A DNA stretch of 64,000 bases from Prunus persica (taxonomy: Eukaryota > Streptophyta > Magnoliopsida > Rosales > Rosaceae). Below are positions 46,368 through 59,500 of this stretch, piece by piece. Each line of letters opens with the position of its first letter. The first letter of the stretch is position 1. Location of the stretch: positions 16,550,789-16,614,788 of the forward strand of contig NC_034012.1 in assembly GCF_000346465.2 (NCBI RefSeq), written 5' to 3'. The notes below the pieces were generated by a model. The model saw nothing but the letters and a program-made list of their open reading frames with translations, searched no databases and was not told the origin of the DNA. The position numbers were made by a program, and so were the translations under genes.

Positions 46368-47545
46368 ATGGCTCTGACTAAGCCTGGAAAGATAGACGAG
46401 CCAGAGATGAACTTTGAACGTCTTGTTCAAATGATGGAAAACCTATCAAAGCAAGTGGCAAATTCAGACACTAGATCTAGGCTCATGGAACTTCGCCTTG
46501 CAGACTTAGAAGCAGCTAACCAACATGATGAAACAAGCGTGAATGGAGAAGAGAGGAATCATTATCGACAACGTCATTATAGAAGGAATGATCGAGTCGC
46601 AGAGAGACATTTTTCATGGTGGCAATGAGCAAGGCCCTGATGAAAAGGGGATGAAATCAGTGAAAGTTGACGCTCCTAATTTTGATGGTGACCTAAATCC
46701 TAAAGCACTCCTCGATTGGTTAGCTACCATGGATCGCTATTTTGAGTGGCATGACATGTCTAAAGCTCGAAGGGTGAGATTTGCTAAGATAAAATTGGTG
46801 GGTCAAGCTGGATTGTTTTGGACCAATGTTGAAACACAGCTAGAGAAAGCTGGTGACCAATCATCTATTAGGGTGAGATGAAAGGAAGGTTGAAGCAGAA
46901 ATATCTACCATTATCTTATCAACAGAGTTTGTTGGACGAGTGGTAAACTCGTCGTCAAGACCACATGCCAATTTCTGAATATATTGTAAAATTTGAGATG
47001 TGACATAACGGAAGATCGAAGGATGACTATTTCTCAGTGTAGGTTAGGACTTTGTCCAAAGTGTCAAAGGGAATTAATTCCTCATACTGTAAATACTTTA
47101 TAGAGGGTTTTTCAGATGGTACAAGAATTAGAGAAGTATTTAAAGTTGTCCAATGTAGTTAAGCAAACTGATTATCAAAGATCAGATTTTCATGTTGGCA
47201 CATCTGTGGCTACAACTTCTACGACTCCAACATCTACGACTAATTTAGTAAAAAGTGCCAAGGGGAAAGGAGTGCTAGTTGATACACATGGTGGTGGAAC
47301 GCAAAGATGTTACAGATGCCAAGGTTTCGGACACTTTGCTGTCCATTGCCAAACGAAAGGGGCAACAAGAAATCTGTGTGCACACATCAACGAACAAGCT
47401 GATAATCAACGCGAATTCAAGGAAGATATCTATGGACCCCAACAACCTGATGCAGATTGTGGAATCGACTTTGAAGTCCCTCATCCAACATTAGCAGTAG
47501 TAAGGTGTGCTTTGGCTCAACCTAGGAAGGAAGCTGAGGATTGCA
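46368..47545 (+). pseudogene. Family B Ty3/gypsy gag, frameshifted
   Basis: Pieces in several frames encode LVQMMENLSKQVANSDTRSR, LLDWLATMDRYFEWHDMSKA, LGLCPK and the knuckle CYRCQGFGHFAVHC. An insertion near 47080 and several frameshifts break it. Similarity to the second copy at 54309 ends near 47545, with no 3' LTR behind it, so this element is truncated. Confidence 0.8.
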
Positions 47546-48984
47546 AGCGCACAATCCACACAAGTAATATAGAGATAAGTGAAGTGCCGTTCCCACGAAG
47601 ACTGTAATTTCCTTTTAATTACCAATTATGATTAATGCAGAAGTTTATTTGAACAATTAATTAGGAAAATTGATTGATTTTATTAAACTAAAACAATTAT
47701 AAAAAATAGTAATTTAATTAACGATGGATAATCAAGTTGATGAGACACTAAAGCATCCAATTTTACCATAACCAATTCTACTTAATTTTTATAGCCAATT
47801 AACCCTAATTACTATTCATGTTGACAGTTGGTTTATCCTAATTAATTCGATATCCCCTCTCAGGCTCAACCAAAAATATTTTTCATTAACAACCGATTCT
47901 CTCTCGAGCAACAGATTTAGAAAATCAAGAACTCGTTAAGTTCTATGAGAACCGACAAGAAAACTGCATGAATCATGTTAGTCCCTCTTGGATACTCATT
48001 TAAGACATAGTATTTGTTACGAGAAGCAAACACCAAACATCTTATCTCGATCTTCGTTTGGATCATCAATTAAATATTAGCTAGATATTTAAGGCATTAA
48101 GAACAGTAACAAATAATCAACAGGGAATAGTAATCAGAAATTAATATAACTATAAAAATTAAATATTCATGGTTAGGCTATATCGTAGCCCTAGCAAGAG
48201 AAATTAGTTCATGACAAAAGAAAAGATAAACAAGAGAATTGTTGTCATAAAACTGATTTGGCAGATGGATTTGATCTTCAGATTCTCCACAACAACACCT
48301 TTGTAAGCTCCAAAAGCATTGCAACAACAAATTCTTGGCTCTCTCTCTGATATATTTGTAAGTGTATGAAAGTTGTATATAGGAAGATGATGGTCCATAG
48401 AGAGAGCTTATGGTGACCTTATATAGGGTAAAACAACTAAACCCTACTCCATAAAGGTTTGGAAAAACTCTCCTAAAGCAAAACAAAATCCCAAACAATT
48501 AAGAAAACAAAATAGGAAAGAATTATTCTTTGACTTGGAAACACATCGCCAACTGGCATGCACATTTTGGGGTCGTTCTGAAGGAAACATGCATCTAATG
48601 CTTAGGAAATGAACTTTAGCCATAGCATATACAACAAAAACATTATAAATGGCGGATTCATTTTGTTTATACTAGTTGAGCTAAACCTTTTTCATTTTAA
48701 ACCAAGTATCTTAGCCTAGTCTCTTTGAACATAAATAGAAAAAGGAAAAAGGGAATAGATCTTTACCCTTGATGACCTTTACTTGATTTCTCAAGAATGA
48801 ACACCTTTGTTGGAAAGGCCTTTTGTTTCTTTTAATTTTGACTCCTTCACCTTAAGGCTCCAAGATTGAAGTCATCTACCTCACCACACCAAATGCTCCT
48901 AGAGATGAAGAGAAGACAATCAAGAAGTATGGATGCTAGTCTACTTCTTGATTGGACCATTTTTTGGTTTATGGAAGATGAGAT
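47546..48984. other. Spacer, possible copia LTR debris
   Basis: No gene recognised. On the minus strand 48340-48440 has CCCTATATAAGGTCACC followed by a pyrimidine-rich leader, as in a copia LTR promoter. I could not find a partner LTR. Confidence 0.4.
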
Positions 48985-49540
48985 ACAAAGATGATCACTC
49001 ATCAACCAAAGTAGGAAACCAAAAAACCTTAGCTATGTTTTCTCCATCAGTGTGGATTAATTCAAGAAGCTCAGTGACTCTTTTCCCTTTTCCTGAAAAA
49101 GGCAAGTTTGACATGTTTCCTTGAAGACAGGATTTACAGGTGGGCATAGGGACTGAACCCAAAGATTCAAGGTATCCATGTTTGACCATCCCTTGGATCC
49201 TATCTTGGCCAATGTGTTCTAATTTTAGGTGCCAAACTTGAGTCGAATTGAGTTCTTCTCTGGGCCTCTTAGGTCCTGGCATCTCAATCAAGCAGTTGCT
49301 ATTTTCCACAATTTGAATTTGGTAGAGACCATTGATCATAATATGTTTACATATGATTCGATTGTACTAGTTAAGTATTAGCCCACCATTCTTGCAAAGT
49401 ATAGTGATACAATCATGAACCTCATCATAATAGAATGTTGGTCCATGTTTGAGCCTATCCTTGCAACATCCCATGTATAAATGAATTCTTCCTGAGCAAG
49501 AACATCTTGATGTTAGCCCCCCATATCGGAGGCAAAGCCT
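48985..49540 (-). pseudogene. Ty1/copia gag-pre-integrase fragment
   Basis: The minus strand reads STQVWHLKLEHIGQDRIQGM, VKHGYLESLG, PTCKSCLQGNMSNLPFSGKG, TELLELIHTDG. This is the GAG-pre-integrase domain (WHLRLGHI, CxxCLxGKM, LLELIHTD) found just before copia integrase. Upstream text is degenerate, and integrase proper is missing. It is a relic. Confidence 0.8.
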
Positions 49541-50166
49541 TCACAAGCGTCAAGCCAATTCGGAATTCACCATGGTGGCAGGCCACGACTAGGCGTTCAA
49601 AAAGTCTATCGTTTTTCTACTTAATTTAGTTAATTGAGGGTTTTAAAGTCTCATCATAAACATGTTTAATCCAATTAAACTACTTGGCCTAGGACAAGTA
49701 TTATTCTAAATCATATTGGTAGTTGTACGATACACCCACTATTTGTTTTGCAAATCAAATCAATTTCATAAAACTCATTTATTTGAGATTTGTGAATATG
49801 CACTACTACTAACGGAAAACCTTTGCATTTCCTTAAGTTTAGATAAATTGTCATCAATAGGCTTATGGATGATTGTGGACTTGATTTCAATCTAACATCT
49901 AGCCAAGATGTCGGATCTAAGGCCTTTGGAAGGAAGTTGATTTTATTACGTGTCTTAACTACTTAAAACATTCATGGTTGTTATTGGGCGTTGGACTCAT
50001 GGATAATACAAGTAATCTTGACTTGATTATCCCTTCTCTTGATCTTCCTTCTTCCCTATAACTATTTGAGAATAAAGAACTTGAGATAGAGAATTTAAAG
50101 CCCAATGGACTTTAAGGGAATTACATTTGAGATTAAGAGAGAGGAGAGACATGCAAGCCCCTATTT

Positions 50167-51469
50167 AATTTACAAACCAATAAATCAAACATATTTCATT
50201 TATCTAATGAATAATCGACCAATCACATTGTGTCATGTATTTGTGTTCATAAGTCCATAATCATCTCTTTTATTATTTAATCTCATTAGATAATTAATTT
50301 AGAATCTAATTCTAAAATTTGTTATTGGATAGTATGGGCTTAATTTCAATGAAACATTTATTTCAAACAAATAAACAATTTTCACAAAAAGGATGAAAAC
50401 ACTTTGTCATTTAGTGAAATGGGGCAAAATCGCAATTAATTAAAGTTTTGGGCAAAACTGTAATTTTTCAGCAATTGCATAAAGCCCCTAATTTACAAAA
50501 ATTGCATGAGGACCCCAAAAGTTAAATTGAAAATTGTTTATTTGTTTGAAATAAATGTTAAATTAAAATTAAGTCCATATTATCCAATAACAAATTTTAG
50601 AATTATATTCTAAATTAATTATCTAATGAGATTAAATAATAAAGGCTTATTATCACAAAACGTCATTAAGGTTTACGAAACTATCAGATTGCACCCTTAA
50701 TGGTTTTTTGTGTCATTCATGGTCCTCAAGGTTAGTATGTGTGATCACAAATGGCCCCTGCCGTTAGGTTCCGTCAGAAACTCCGTTAGTTTACTGATAT
50801 GACATATATATATATATATCACAAAACATCCCTAAGGTTCACCCATCGATCACAAATGATCCTTACTAAAATTTTAAATTTTTTATATTTAAATTTCATA
50901 AAATTTTGGTTTTTCTTTTTAAAATTTTATGAATTTTAAATTATTTAAAAATATTACATGTGACACTATATTATGGCAAAACGTCACTTTTAGTCCCTGT
51001 GGTTTATCACTTTTACCACTAAGGTCCCTGTGGTTTCAATTTGATCACTTTTGCCCCTGTGGTTTCAATTTGAAGCAATTAGAGGACAATTCTTAATTTT
51101 TGTCAAATTCTTCTAACTTCTGCTACTTATTAAGGGGCAATTTGGTCCAAAAATTATTAAACGATTTCTTCCTTTTTTAAATAAACAATATAAATATATG
51201 CCATGTCAGCAAACTAACGGAATTTTTGACAGAATCTAACGACATGGACCATTTATGATCGCACATACTAACTTTGAGGACCATGAGTGACACAAAAAAA
51301 CATTAAAGATGCAATCTGATAATTTCGTAAACCTTAAAGACGTTTTGTGATAATAAGTCAATAATAAAATAGATAATTATAAACTTATGAACATAAATAT
51401 ATGACACAATGTGATTGACCATTATTCATTAGATAAATAAAATAAGTTTGATTTATTGGTTTGTAAATT
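50167..51469. repeat. Long inverted repeat (hairpin) split by a nested element
   Basis: The left arm 50167-50382 pairs with the right arm 50529-50643 plus 51369-51469 (AATTTACAAACCAATAAATC against GATTTATTGGTTTGTAAATT). The loop is about 146 bp. The right arm is interrupted by the 716-bp insertion at 50644-51359. The arms are about 90% alike by eye. It may be a foldback transposon or two inverted LTR pieces. Confidence 0.75.
50644..51359. mobile_element. MULE-like non-autonomous DNA transposon
   Basis: The element starts GGCTTATTATCACAAAACGTC, and its other end is the reverse complement GACTTATTATCACAAAACGTC. The inverted ends extend well over 100 bp (CGAAACTATCAGATTGCA and its complement). 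The 9-bp repeat AATAATAAA flanks it (50635-50643 and 51360-51368), as for Mutator-like elements; the uninterrupted left arm of the hairpin confirms that only one copy was there before. No transposase ORF. Confidence 0.82.
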
Positions 51470-51710
51470 CAACGTGTGAGCGCTCCACCCACTATCTTTA
51501 CAACAGCAAGCTCATATTTCAATAGGATATAACAGATAGACTCTATTTCTTTTTCTTAATATCTCTCACCTTGAAATTGCAGAAACGTCCAAGTTCCTCC
51601 CATCAAGAGCTTTCCTTCAAGGTGAGCAGTGAGCACCGGGAGGTATCATTTTCATTTGCAGCTGAAATTACAGAAGCTCTTTCTTGAGGGGCTAGAAAGG
51701 AACTAACCAC

Positions 51711-53303
51711 ATGGACATGGCTGCCAAGATAGAGTTAGGATCCCAAACTGTCCAAGAGCTGCTCGGAAAAGGGAAAGGGGAACAAGTGCCTGAGAAATAT
51801 ATCCAAAAAGTTGGAGCCCCAAATGCTTCTTCGGCCCAGTTGATGGATATTCCAGTCATTGATCTTGGCCTCCTCCTCACACCTTCCTCAATCACTGCAC
51901 AACAACTTGAGAAACTTCGATCAGCTCTTACCACATGGGGTTGCTTTCAGGTCCGAAGTCAAACATATTCAAATACCCAATTTAATGAATTAGCAAACTT
52001 TTGTGTTTAGTTCAGAAAACTTGGTACAAGTGATCTAGATTTCTAAGCATATCCCAGGATCAGGATGCTGTATTATTATTATATTAAATTTGGGTTTTCC
52101 CTGTGTTTTGTTTGATTTGATCCATCCACCTATATGTAAAACATGTTTGAAACTCCGTGCTCCAGGTAATAAATCATGGCATGACACCTGAATTCCTAGA
52201 CAAGGTCCGCGAAATGACCAAACAATTTTTTGCACTTCCACTGGAAGAGAAGCAGAAATACTTGAGACAAATCAACGATATTCAAGGATATGGGAACGAC
52301 ATGGTTTTTTCAGAACAACAAACACTTGATTGGTCTGACCGGCTATACCTTTCTGTATATCCAGAAGAGCACCGAAAGCTCAAATTTTGGCCTCAAAATC
52401 CCAAATCTTTTAGGTAACTTGTGTTTGCTATACATGTATCTTCTTCCTTCACATTGAAGCAATAAGCATATCATGATCCCTCAGAGTTCAACATATATTA
52501 TTCTGCAGTGAAACTTTAGACCAATATACGATGAAGTTACAAGTGGTAACAAAAACTGTCCTGGAGGCCATGGCAAGGTCATTGAATTTGGATGTTAATT
52601 GCTTTCGGGACCTGTGTGGAGAACAAGGGAAAATGGATGTGAGGTTTAACTTTTATCCTCCTTGTTCAAGGCCTGATGTTGTCCTGGGTGTGAAACCGCA
52701 TGCAGATGGAACAATAATCACCCTTCTCTTGCAAGACAAACAAGTGGAAGGTCTTCAGTTTCTGAAAGATGATCAGTGGTTTAGAGCTCCCATTGTTCCC
52801 GAGGCGCTTCTCATTAATGTCGGTGATCAGGCAGAGGTAAATCAAATGTTCTTTCTCAACCTGTTCAATTATTGGTTTTAACCTTTAAAGCAATGCCTAA
52901 AAAGTAAAGCTTAAATTGAAATTTGGTGTGTGATTGAAAGCTTAAAAATGTACCCTTTTGGTCAACGGGGTCTAGCATAGTGGAAAAGGGCCTTGACTTT
53001 GACACCAATGGTCTCAAGTTTGAACCCTGTGACACCTTTGATTGTTGGTTTCCTTGTGATACGCAGATATTGAGCAATGGAATTTTCAAGAGCCCTGTAC
53101 ACAGGGTAGTGACAAATCCAGACAAGGAGAGGATCTCTTTGGCTGCCTTCTGCATCCCGGAATCAGATAAAGATATTGAACCCTTTGAAAGCCTGGTCAA
53201 TGAGTCAACGCCAAGATTGTACAAAAAGGTAAAAAATTATGTTGGCATCTATTTCGAATACTACCAGCAGGGGAGGAGACCAATTGAAGCAGCAAAAATT
53301 TAA
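51711..53303 (+). CDS. 2-oxoglutarate/Fe(II)-dependent dioxygenase, SRG1-like, copy 3
   Basis: Exons 51711-51950, 52166-52413, 52509-52836 and 53067-53303 give 350 residues, with intron positions equal to copy 2. His227, Asp229, His284, Arg294 and Ser296 are conserved. Differences from copy 2 are few (GEQVPEKYIQKV in the N-terminus, Lys in FLDKVREM, PLEEKQ, RQIND, and Cys for Tyr in RDLCGEQ). Homology with the copy 2 locus runs from about 51504 to 54000, including leader, introns and 3' flank, so the whole transcription unit was duplicated recently. The right breakpoint coincides with a truncated gypsy element. Substrate unknown; no inactivating change seen. Confidence 0.93.
52959..53037 (+). 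repeat. tRNA-derived SINE-like insertion in intron 3 of copy 3
   Basis: Orthologous to 34231-34309, with small differences (TCTAGCATAGTGG for the A box, AGTTTGAACCC for the B box). Confidence 0.6.
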
Positions 53304-54308
53304 ACTTACCCTTATATTTCTCTCTGACCATCTATTACACAGGGGTGGATGCATGGCACTCTGTTTGTTACATAAGTTTTGACACAAGTTTTGCAGTATT
53401 AGATTAATGCACTATAAATGGCTGAGATTAAATCTCACAACTAATTTATTCGTTTTAATAAATTATGAAGAGACATAAGCTGCCTGCAAACGTTTTCCTC
53501 CTTTCTGTTTGAGGTAATTAACTTTTGATTGTCAAATCTACTTTTTTATTTTATTTTTTTATAAATGGTTATTTAGCATTACTCTAATCAATGAAACTAC
53601 TGCAATGATACTTCTCAAATTTCTTAGTGAAACTGAGTTGAACTTTCCTCTCTGAATCATGAAAGAATTTCCAGAAAACTACTCGATAGTTAGTAGAGTT
53701 TTGATCAACTTGAAGGCTGTTAATTTGACTATTAAGTTTGTGTAGAGACTGTAATCTGCTTCCAAGTGATTGGCACATCTGTGGTTTTGTTTCTTCTTCT
53801 GAGCAAGTAGAGATAGATAGTGATCAAATCTGGCTGCAGACAGTGAATGGATTTGAAATCAAGAAAATAACTTATTTTAACAGCCCCTGTAACATTATGT
53901 CTTTTAAGTCAATTTTTAACCAATTAGTGTTAGGAGAGGATATTGGAAATCTCTTTCAACATTAGGAAAAACAAATACTAATTGTGTCGATAAAATCTAC
54001 TGTTTTATTAAGGAATTTTTATCCTATTGTCTCTAGATTTTAGTTTACTATAAATACCCCCCATGTAGTTCTTTAAAATTTAGTTGTTGAGATATAAAGA
54101 AAAGTTTATTTTCCAGAGATTGGAGACTACTTGGTGTGAAGCCAAATCCCTGGAGTGATTCCAAACCTACCCCTTTTGTTATGCTAAACTACCTAAATAC
54201 TCAATTCACCCATATCCTACATCAAATTTGGTATCAGAGCCAGGTTTTCATTCTCCTCGAGCTCAAATTTTTCGAGCATTTCTTGTTCTTCACGCCGTGT
54301 GTCAGGCG

Positions 54309-55800
54309 ATGGCTTCGACTAAGTCTGGAAAGACAGACTAGCCAGAGACGGACTTTGAACGTCTTGTTCATATGATCGAAAAGCTATCAAAGCAAGTGGC
54401 AGATTCGGACACTAGATCCAGACTCATGGAACGTCGCCTTGCAGACTTAGAAGCAGCTAACCAACATGGTGAAACAAGTGTGAATGGAGAAGAGAGGAAT
54501 CATGATCGACAACACCATGATAGAAGGAATGATCGAGACGTAGAGAGAAACAATTTTCATTGTGGCTATGAGCAAGACCCTGATGAAAGGGTGATGAAAC
54601 CAGTGAAAGCTGACGCTTCTAATTTTTATGGTGAGCTAAATCCTAAAGCACTCCTCGACTGGTTAGCTACCATGGATCGCTATTTTGAGTGGCATGACAT
54701 GTCTGAAGATCGAAGGGTGAGATTTGCTAAGATAAAATTGGTGAGTCAAGCTGGATTGTTTTGGACCAATGTTGAAACACAGCTGGAGAGAGCTAGTGAA
54801 GAACCAATCATCCATTGGGGTGAGATGAAAGAAAGGTTGAAGCAGAAATATCTACCATTATCCTATCAACAGAGTTTGTTGGACTAGTGGTAAACTCGTC
54901 GTCAAGACAACATGCCAGTTGCTGAATATATTGCAAAATTTGAGGAATTCATGTTGCGATGTGACATAAGGGAAGATCGAAGGATGACTATTTCTCGGTT
55001 TAGATCAGGACTTTGTCCAGAGTTTCAAAGGGAATTAGAGAAGTATTTAAAGTTGTCCAATGTAGTCAAGCAAACTGATTCTCAAATATCTGATTTTCAT
55101 GTTGGCACATCTGTGACTCCAAGTTCTATGACTCCAACATCTACAACTAATTTAGTAAAAACTACCAAGGGAAAATGAGTGCTAGCTGATACACGTGGTG
55201 ATGGAATGCAAACATGTTACAGATGCCAAGGTTTTGGACACCTTGCTGTCCAATGCCCAAAGAAGGAGGCAACAAGAAATCTATGTGCACACATCAACGA
55301 AAAAGCTGACAATCAAGGTGAATTCGAGGAATATATTTATGAACCCCAACAACTTGATGCAGATTGTGGAATCAACTTTGAAGTCCCTCATCCAGCACTA
55401 GCGGTAGTAAGGTGTACTTTGGCTCAACCTAGGAAGGAAACTGAGGATTGGTGTAGGACTTCCATTTTCCACACTTACATCAGGTCTGGAGATAAAGATT
55501 GTAAGGTGGTCATAGATAATGGGAGTTGTATCAATGTGGTGTCAACGCTAACTGTTTCGCGTCTTGGTTTGTCGCCCGAGACGCATTGTGCCATACAGAG
55601 TAGCATGGATTGACAATACATCTTCTATCCCTGTTACCCAATGGTGTCACGTTCCTATACAGTTTTCATCTTACAAAGGTCATGTTTGGTGTGATGTGGT
55701 GGATATGGATGAGTCATATTCTCTTGGGAAGACCATGGATCTACGATTACAATGTTACCATCTTGGGTCAAGAAAATATATGTTCGTTCATCCATAAAGG
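54309..55800 (+). pseudogene. Family B gag-protease
   Basis: From ATG at 54309 the frame carries several stops (for example after SGKTD, after QQSLLD, and after TTKGK). Blocks seen are LLDWLATMDRYFEWHDMSED, AEYIAKFEEFMLRCDI, FRSGLCPEFQRELEKYLKLS, the knuckle CYRCQGFGHLAVQC, and a retropepsin-like VVIDNGSCINVVS. A frameshifted continuation with FHLTKV and the LGRPW block ends near 55940. It cannot give a full Gag-Pol. Confidence 0.8.
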
Positions 55801-56135
55801 AAAGAAGATCACGATGAAGCCACTTCAACCCGAGCTCGTGAATCAATCCATACCAAACAAAGAGGAGCAAGACAAAGTAGGTAAAACCAGAACTCTACAT
55901 ATCATTACGTTTAAAGAATGTAAGGAAGATGCAGAAAGTTCCTAGTCAAGTGGAAGTTAAACCAGATTCTCGTAGTAATGTTCCTAGTCAAGTGGAAGTT
56001 AAACCAGATTCTCGTAGTACTCGGATTACAAAGGAGGACCTGCTGCACATTGATCCCGACGTTTTGGAATGTTATTACAGAATGTTATTACAGCTTTATC
56101 TCGCCCGAGTAGAGATCTTTTCAGCCAAGAGGAAT

Positions 56136-56538
56136 TGATGCGGACATCATTAGTTAGTTTCCTGATTTATTAGTTTCCTAGATTCTCTGGTTTTCCAGAT
56201 TTCACTAGGATTTTAGTTTCCATATTTTTAGTAGGATTTTATTTAAGTTTCCTAGTTTATTATACTTAGTTCCTTGGTGGATTAGGATTTCTGTTTTAGT
56301 AAGGGATTTTTATCCTATTGTCTCTAGGTTTTAGTTTGCTATAATACCCTCCATGTGGTTCTTTAAAATTCAGTTGTTGAGATATAAAGAAAAGTTTATT
56401 TTCCAGAGATTGGAGACTACTTGGTGTGAAGCCGCCCTGGACTGATTCCAGACCTATCCCTCTTGTTCTATTTTCAGTTTTCCATTGTTTTCGCTTCCGC
56501 TAAACTACCTAAATACTCTTCACCCATATCCTACATCA
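56136..56538 (+). repeat. Family B 3' LTR (complete, 403 bp)
   Basis: It begins TGATGCGGACATCATTAG after the purine tract AAGAGGAA and ends CCTACATCA. It is the reference for the split LTR at 35636/46102. Confidence 0.85.
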
Positions 56539-59500
56539 ATCTCTAATTCTTTTCCTTTTCATTCTCCGATGACGTAATTCATCTTCCTGTTTCTTGCAAG
56601 AGCAAGAGCATTTTAGGGTCACTTGCTTCAGAACATGACATCTTTTTTTACTGTTTTCTTCAACTTTTCCTTCCCCTGAGATTGACAAGACATTAAATTT
56701 CTCAGCATCTTGAGCATACACCAGACAGATCCCGCACTGTTTCAATTTCAATTTGGAAGCGTAAACTGCACTGCCATGATAATTCCTCGGGCAGAGGCCT
56801 CAGTGGAGACATTGTAAAAAGAACTGGTGCTGCATTTTGCACGTTGCATACAATCAAAGGCATTATACCACACAAACATGTGATCTGAGTTGAAACTGTT
56901 CATGTTGCCTCTTCGATCATCCCAATCCGGACCACACAAATGACAATCTGAGTCAAGCTGTGTACCATTATTGGTTTTGAAAGTGGAACTACATCCGAAC
57001 TTGTAATCCCAATTAAAATGAAAGTTACTGTCAAATGCAAAAACAACAGACACAGCGAAACCAAATAAATCTGGATTATACCAACCTGGAGGAAGCTTGA
57101 TATTTATTGAAGATCCCTCATTTTGATAGCTAAACCAATTTGGAATTTCATTTCCCGGACAAACAAGCATAACTAAAGATGGTTCAAATATAAACTCCCT
57201 TGACCATTCAAAACGTTGTCTGTACCACTTTGATGTCAACTTTGGCATTCGCATGATTAAAATCTGTGCATCAGCCATTATGTTGCTCCTTGCACTCTGA
57301 TCCAATTTTAGGCAATTAGAAAATATAAGTTGCTTGTCCAAAAGAAACCGGCAATAATCTTCACCCCAACCTTGTGTGAGTGTCGTCCTTGAACTTGATA
57401 CTGTCTTCAGTTATGTGCAGCCATAGTGGGAGCTCTGGTAAAGAATGAAGGCTTTTGCAGTTGGTTAAGTATAGGCAATGCAGCCAAGAAGCTTGCTTGA
57501 TGCTTTCAGGTATGCTCTCAATCATGGTTCCACTAAGATCTAAAGACCATAATGAGGTTAGGCAAATCAAGTGATCAGGGAATTCTGATATACCGCTGTA
57601 ACTGAGGTCTAGCTTTTCCAAACCGACTAAGCAGGGTCGCAAACTTGTAAGTTTCAAACAGATATCACAGCTACTAGGGACAACCTCAAGGTGCTCGAAC
57701 CGACTGCTATTTAATCTTTTATGTCAGAAAGATTTTGAGTTGAGGACGGTAGTTCTATAACTGATGTGCCTTTTAAACTGAGTAATAGCAGATCTTCCAT
57801 AGGCCCCAAGATTTCTGGGAAGCATTCAAATTCAGAGCAACTATTGAGATCAAGCATCTTAAGAGATTTCAACTTACAAATACTCATCGGGAGACTCACA
57901 AGCCTTCTGCAACCTTTTAGTTGAATTTTATTGAGACCAGAGAGATACTCGATTGATGAGGGTAGCTCTTTAACTGCTGTTCCTTATAAACCAAGAAATT
58001 CCAGACGTCCCATAGGCTCCAAGATTTCTGGGAAGTGTTTGAATTCACAGCAACCAGAGAGAAGTTTCTCAAGAGATTTCAACTTACAAATGCTAGTTGG
58101 TAGACTCACAAACCTCTTACACTCTCTAAGCTCAATTGATTGTAGACCATAGAGACATTCGATTGATGAGGGCAATACTTCTGTTGCTGCCTCAGTCAAC
58201 TTTAAAAGTTTAATCTCCCTAGGAAGCTCAAAAAACTTGCCGAGAGATGAGCAGCACATAACAGAAAATTCTGAACAGAATTTCAGATTACAGCTGCTGC
58301 TTGGGAGATGCTCAAGGTATTCACAATATTCAGTATCCAAGAAAGAAATTTTTTCGTTAGACCAAACTGACGAAGGCAATTCCTTTATTGCAGCCCTCTT
58401 TAAATTTAAGAATTCAACATTGCCTGGCTTCTCCGGAAGATATTTGAGATTCCAGCAGCTTCCCATATGAATATAAGTAAGCTTGTCAAGATATTGAAAA
58501 TATGACTGAATTTGAACCAAACTTGCACAACATTCATGATTTATATGCTGAATCTTTCGACTATGAGAGAGATCTGGAACTTCAGCCAGATGATAGGAAT
58601 AACTAAGATCGATCAGTTTTAAGTTCCCAAGGTTCTGTAACAAACAAAGAGAAAAGGAAAGAATTGTAACTTAGCATGAATAACTTACCACACTACATTA
58701 TACACAACAGTAAAGTAAGCATATATACTGGCTTTTATTCCAAAGTTTCTCAAGTTCACTGTGGGGCATTAGAAGCTCAACAAGGTTTTCTGCAGAAAAT
58801 GTTGATGGCAAAGATTGCAAAGGGTATCTCTCCCAGTAAAGATAACGAATAGTATTGGGAAGAGACTCGGGACATTTAGAAAAGCAAAATTTGCTGCAGT
58901 CGCCAATGCAAGAATTATAAACTTTAGTAAGCTTAAATTAGACATCTTTTTGAATGCTGCACAACTCAGGGGTAGCTGATCTTCATATTCGGCCATGTTA
59001 AAGAGCATGCATTGAACCTTCTTAGTTCCCTGAAAATCAAAAAGCAAGGTATAAATGGGTATGCAATATGCAACAAATTTACCCAGAACAATATTTGTAT
59101 AGGCAGAACTTGTTTATCAGAAATGATTGTTTCCTTGATTTCCGAAGAAAGTTACTGCATTGACCCTTACCGTTTTATTTTTCAATACATGACAGATATC
59201 CTCGGCAACCCACAACCTATTGCGTCTTCACGAACAATTTCTCTACCCATTTCTTGTAGCAAATCATGCATATCTAGGGAGTTGCTTCCTGAAATTGAAA
59301 TGAGAGACATATCAATCAGTACTCCAATCCCCGCTGGAAAGAAACCACAGCTAACAATCTTTTTGCATAGTTTGTATCCATCCCTTTATAAAATCATGCT
59401 ATATCAAGAAATATCTCCTCATTTTCTTCCAATCTATCATAACTTAGCCAGAACACATTCTGAATTTTTTTGCTGGGAAATGTTTTCAATTTGTTCAATT

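Larger units (their letters stand above)
54001..56538 (+). mobile_element. Family B gypsy derivative carrying gag and protease only
   Basis: The 5' LTR is truncated: it starts within the LTR at TGTTTTATTAAGGAATTT and ends at about 54226, followed by TTTGGTATCAGAGCC (primer site). Gag and a protease remnant follow, then an abrupt jump to the 3' LTR at 56136. Reverse transcriptase, RNase H and integrase are absent. A 42-bp direct repeat (TCCTAGTCAAGTGGAAGTTA...) lies at 55937-56020. The 3' LTR end meets the TIR-NBS-LRR pseudogene. Confidence 0.8.
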
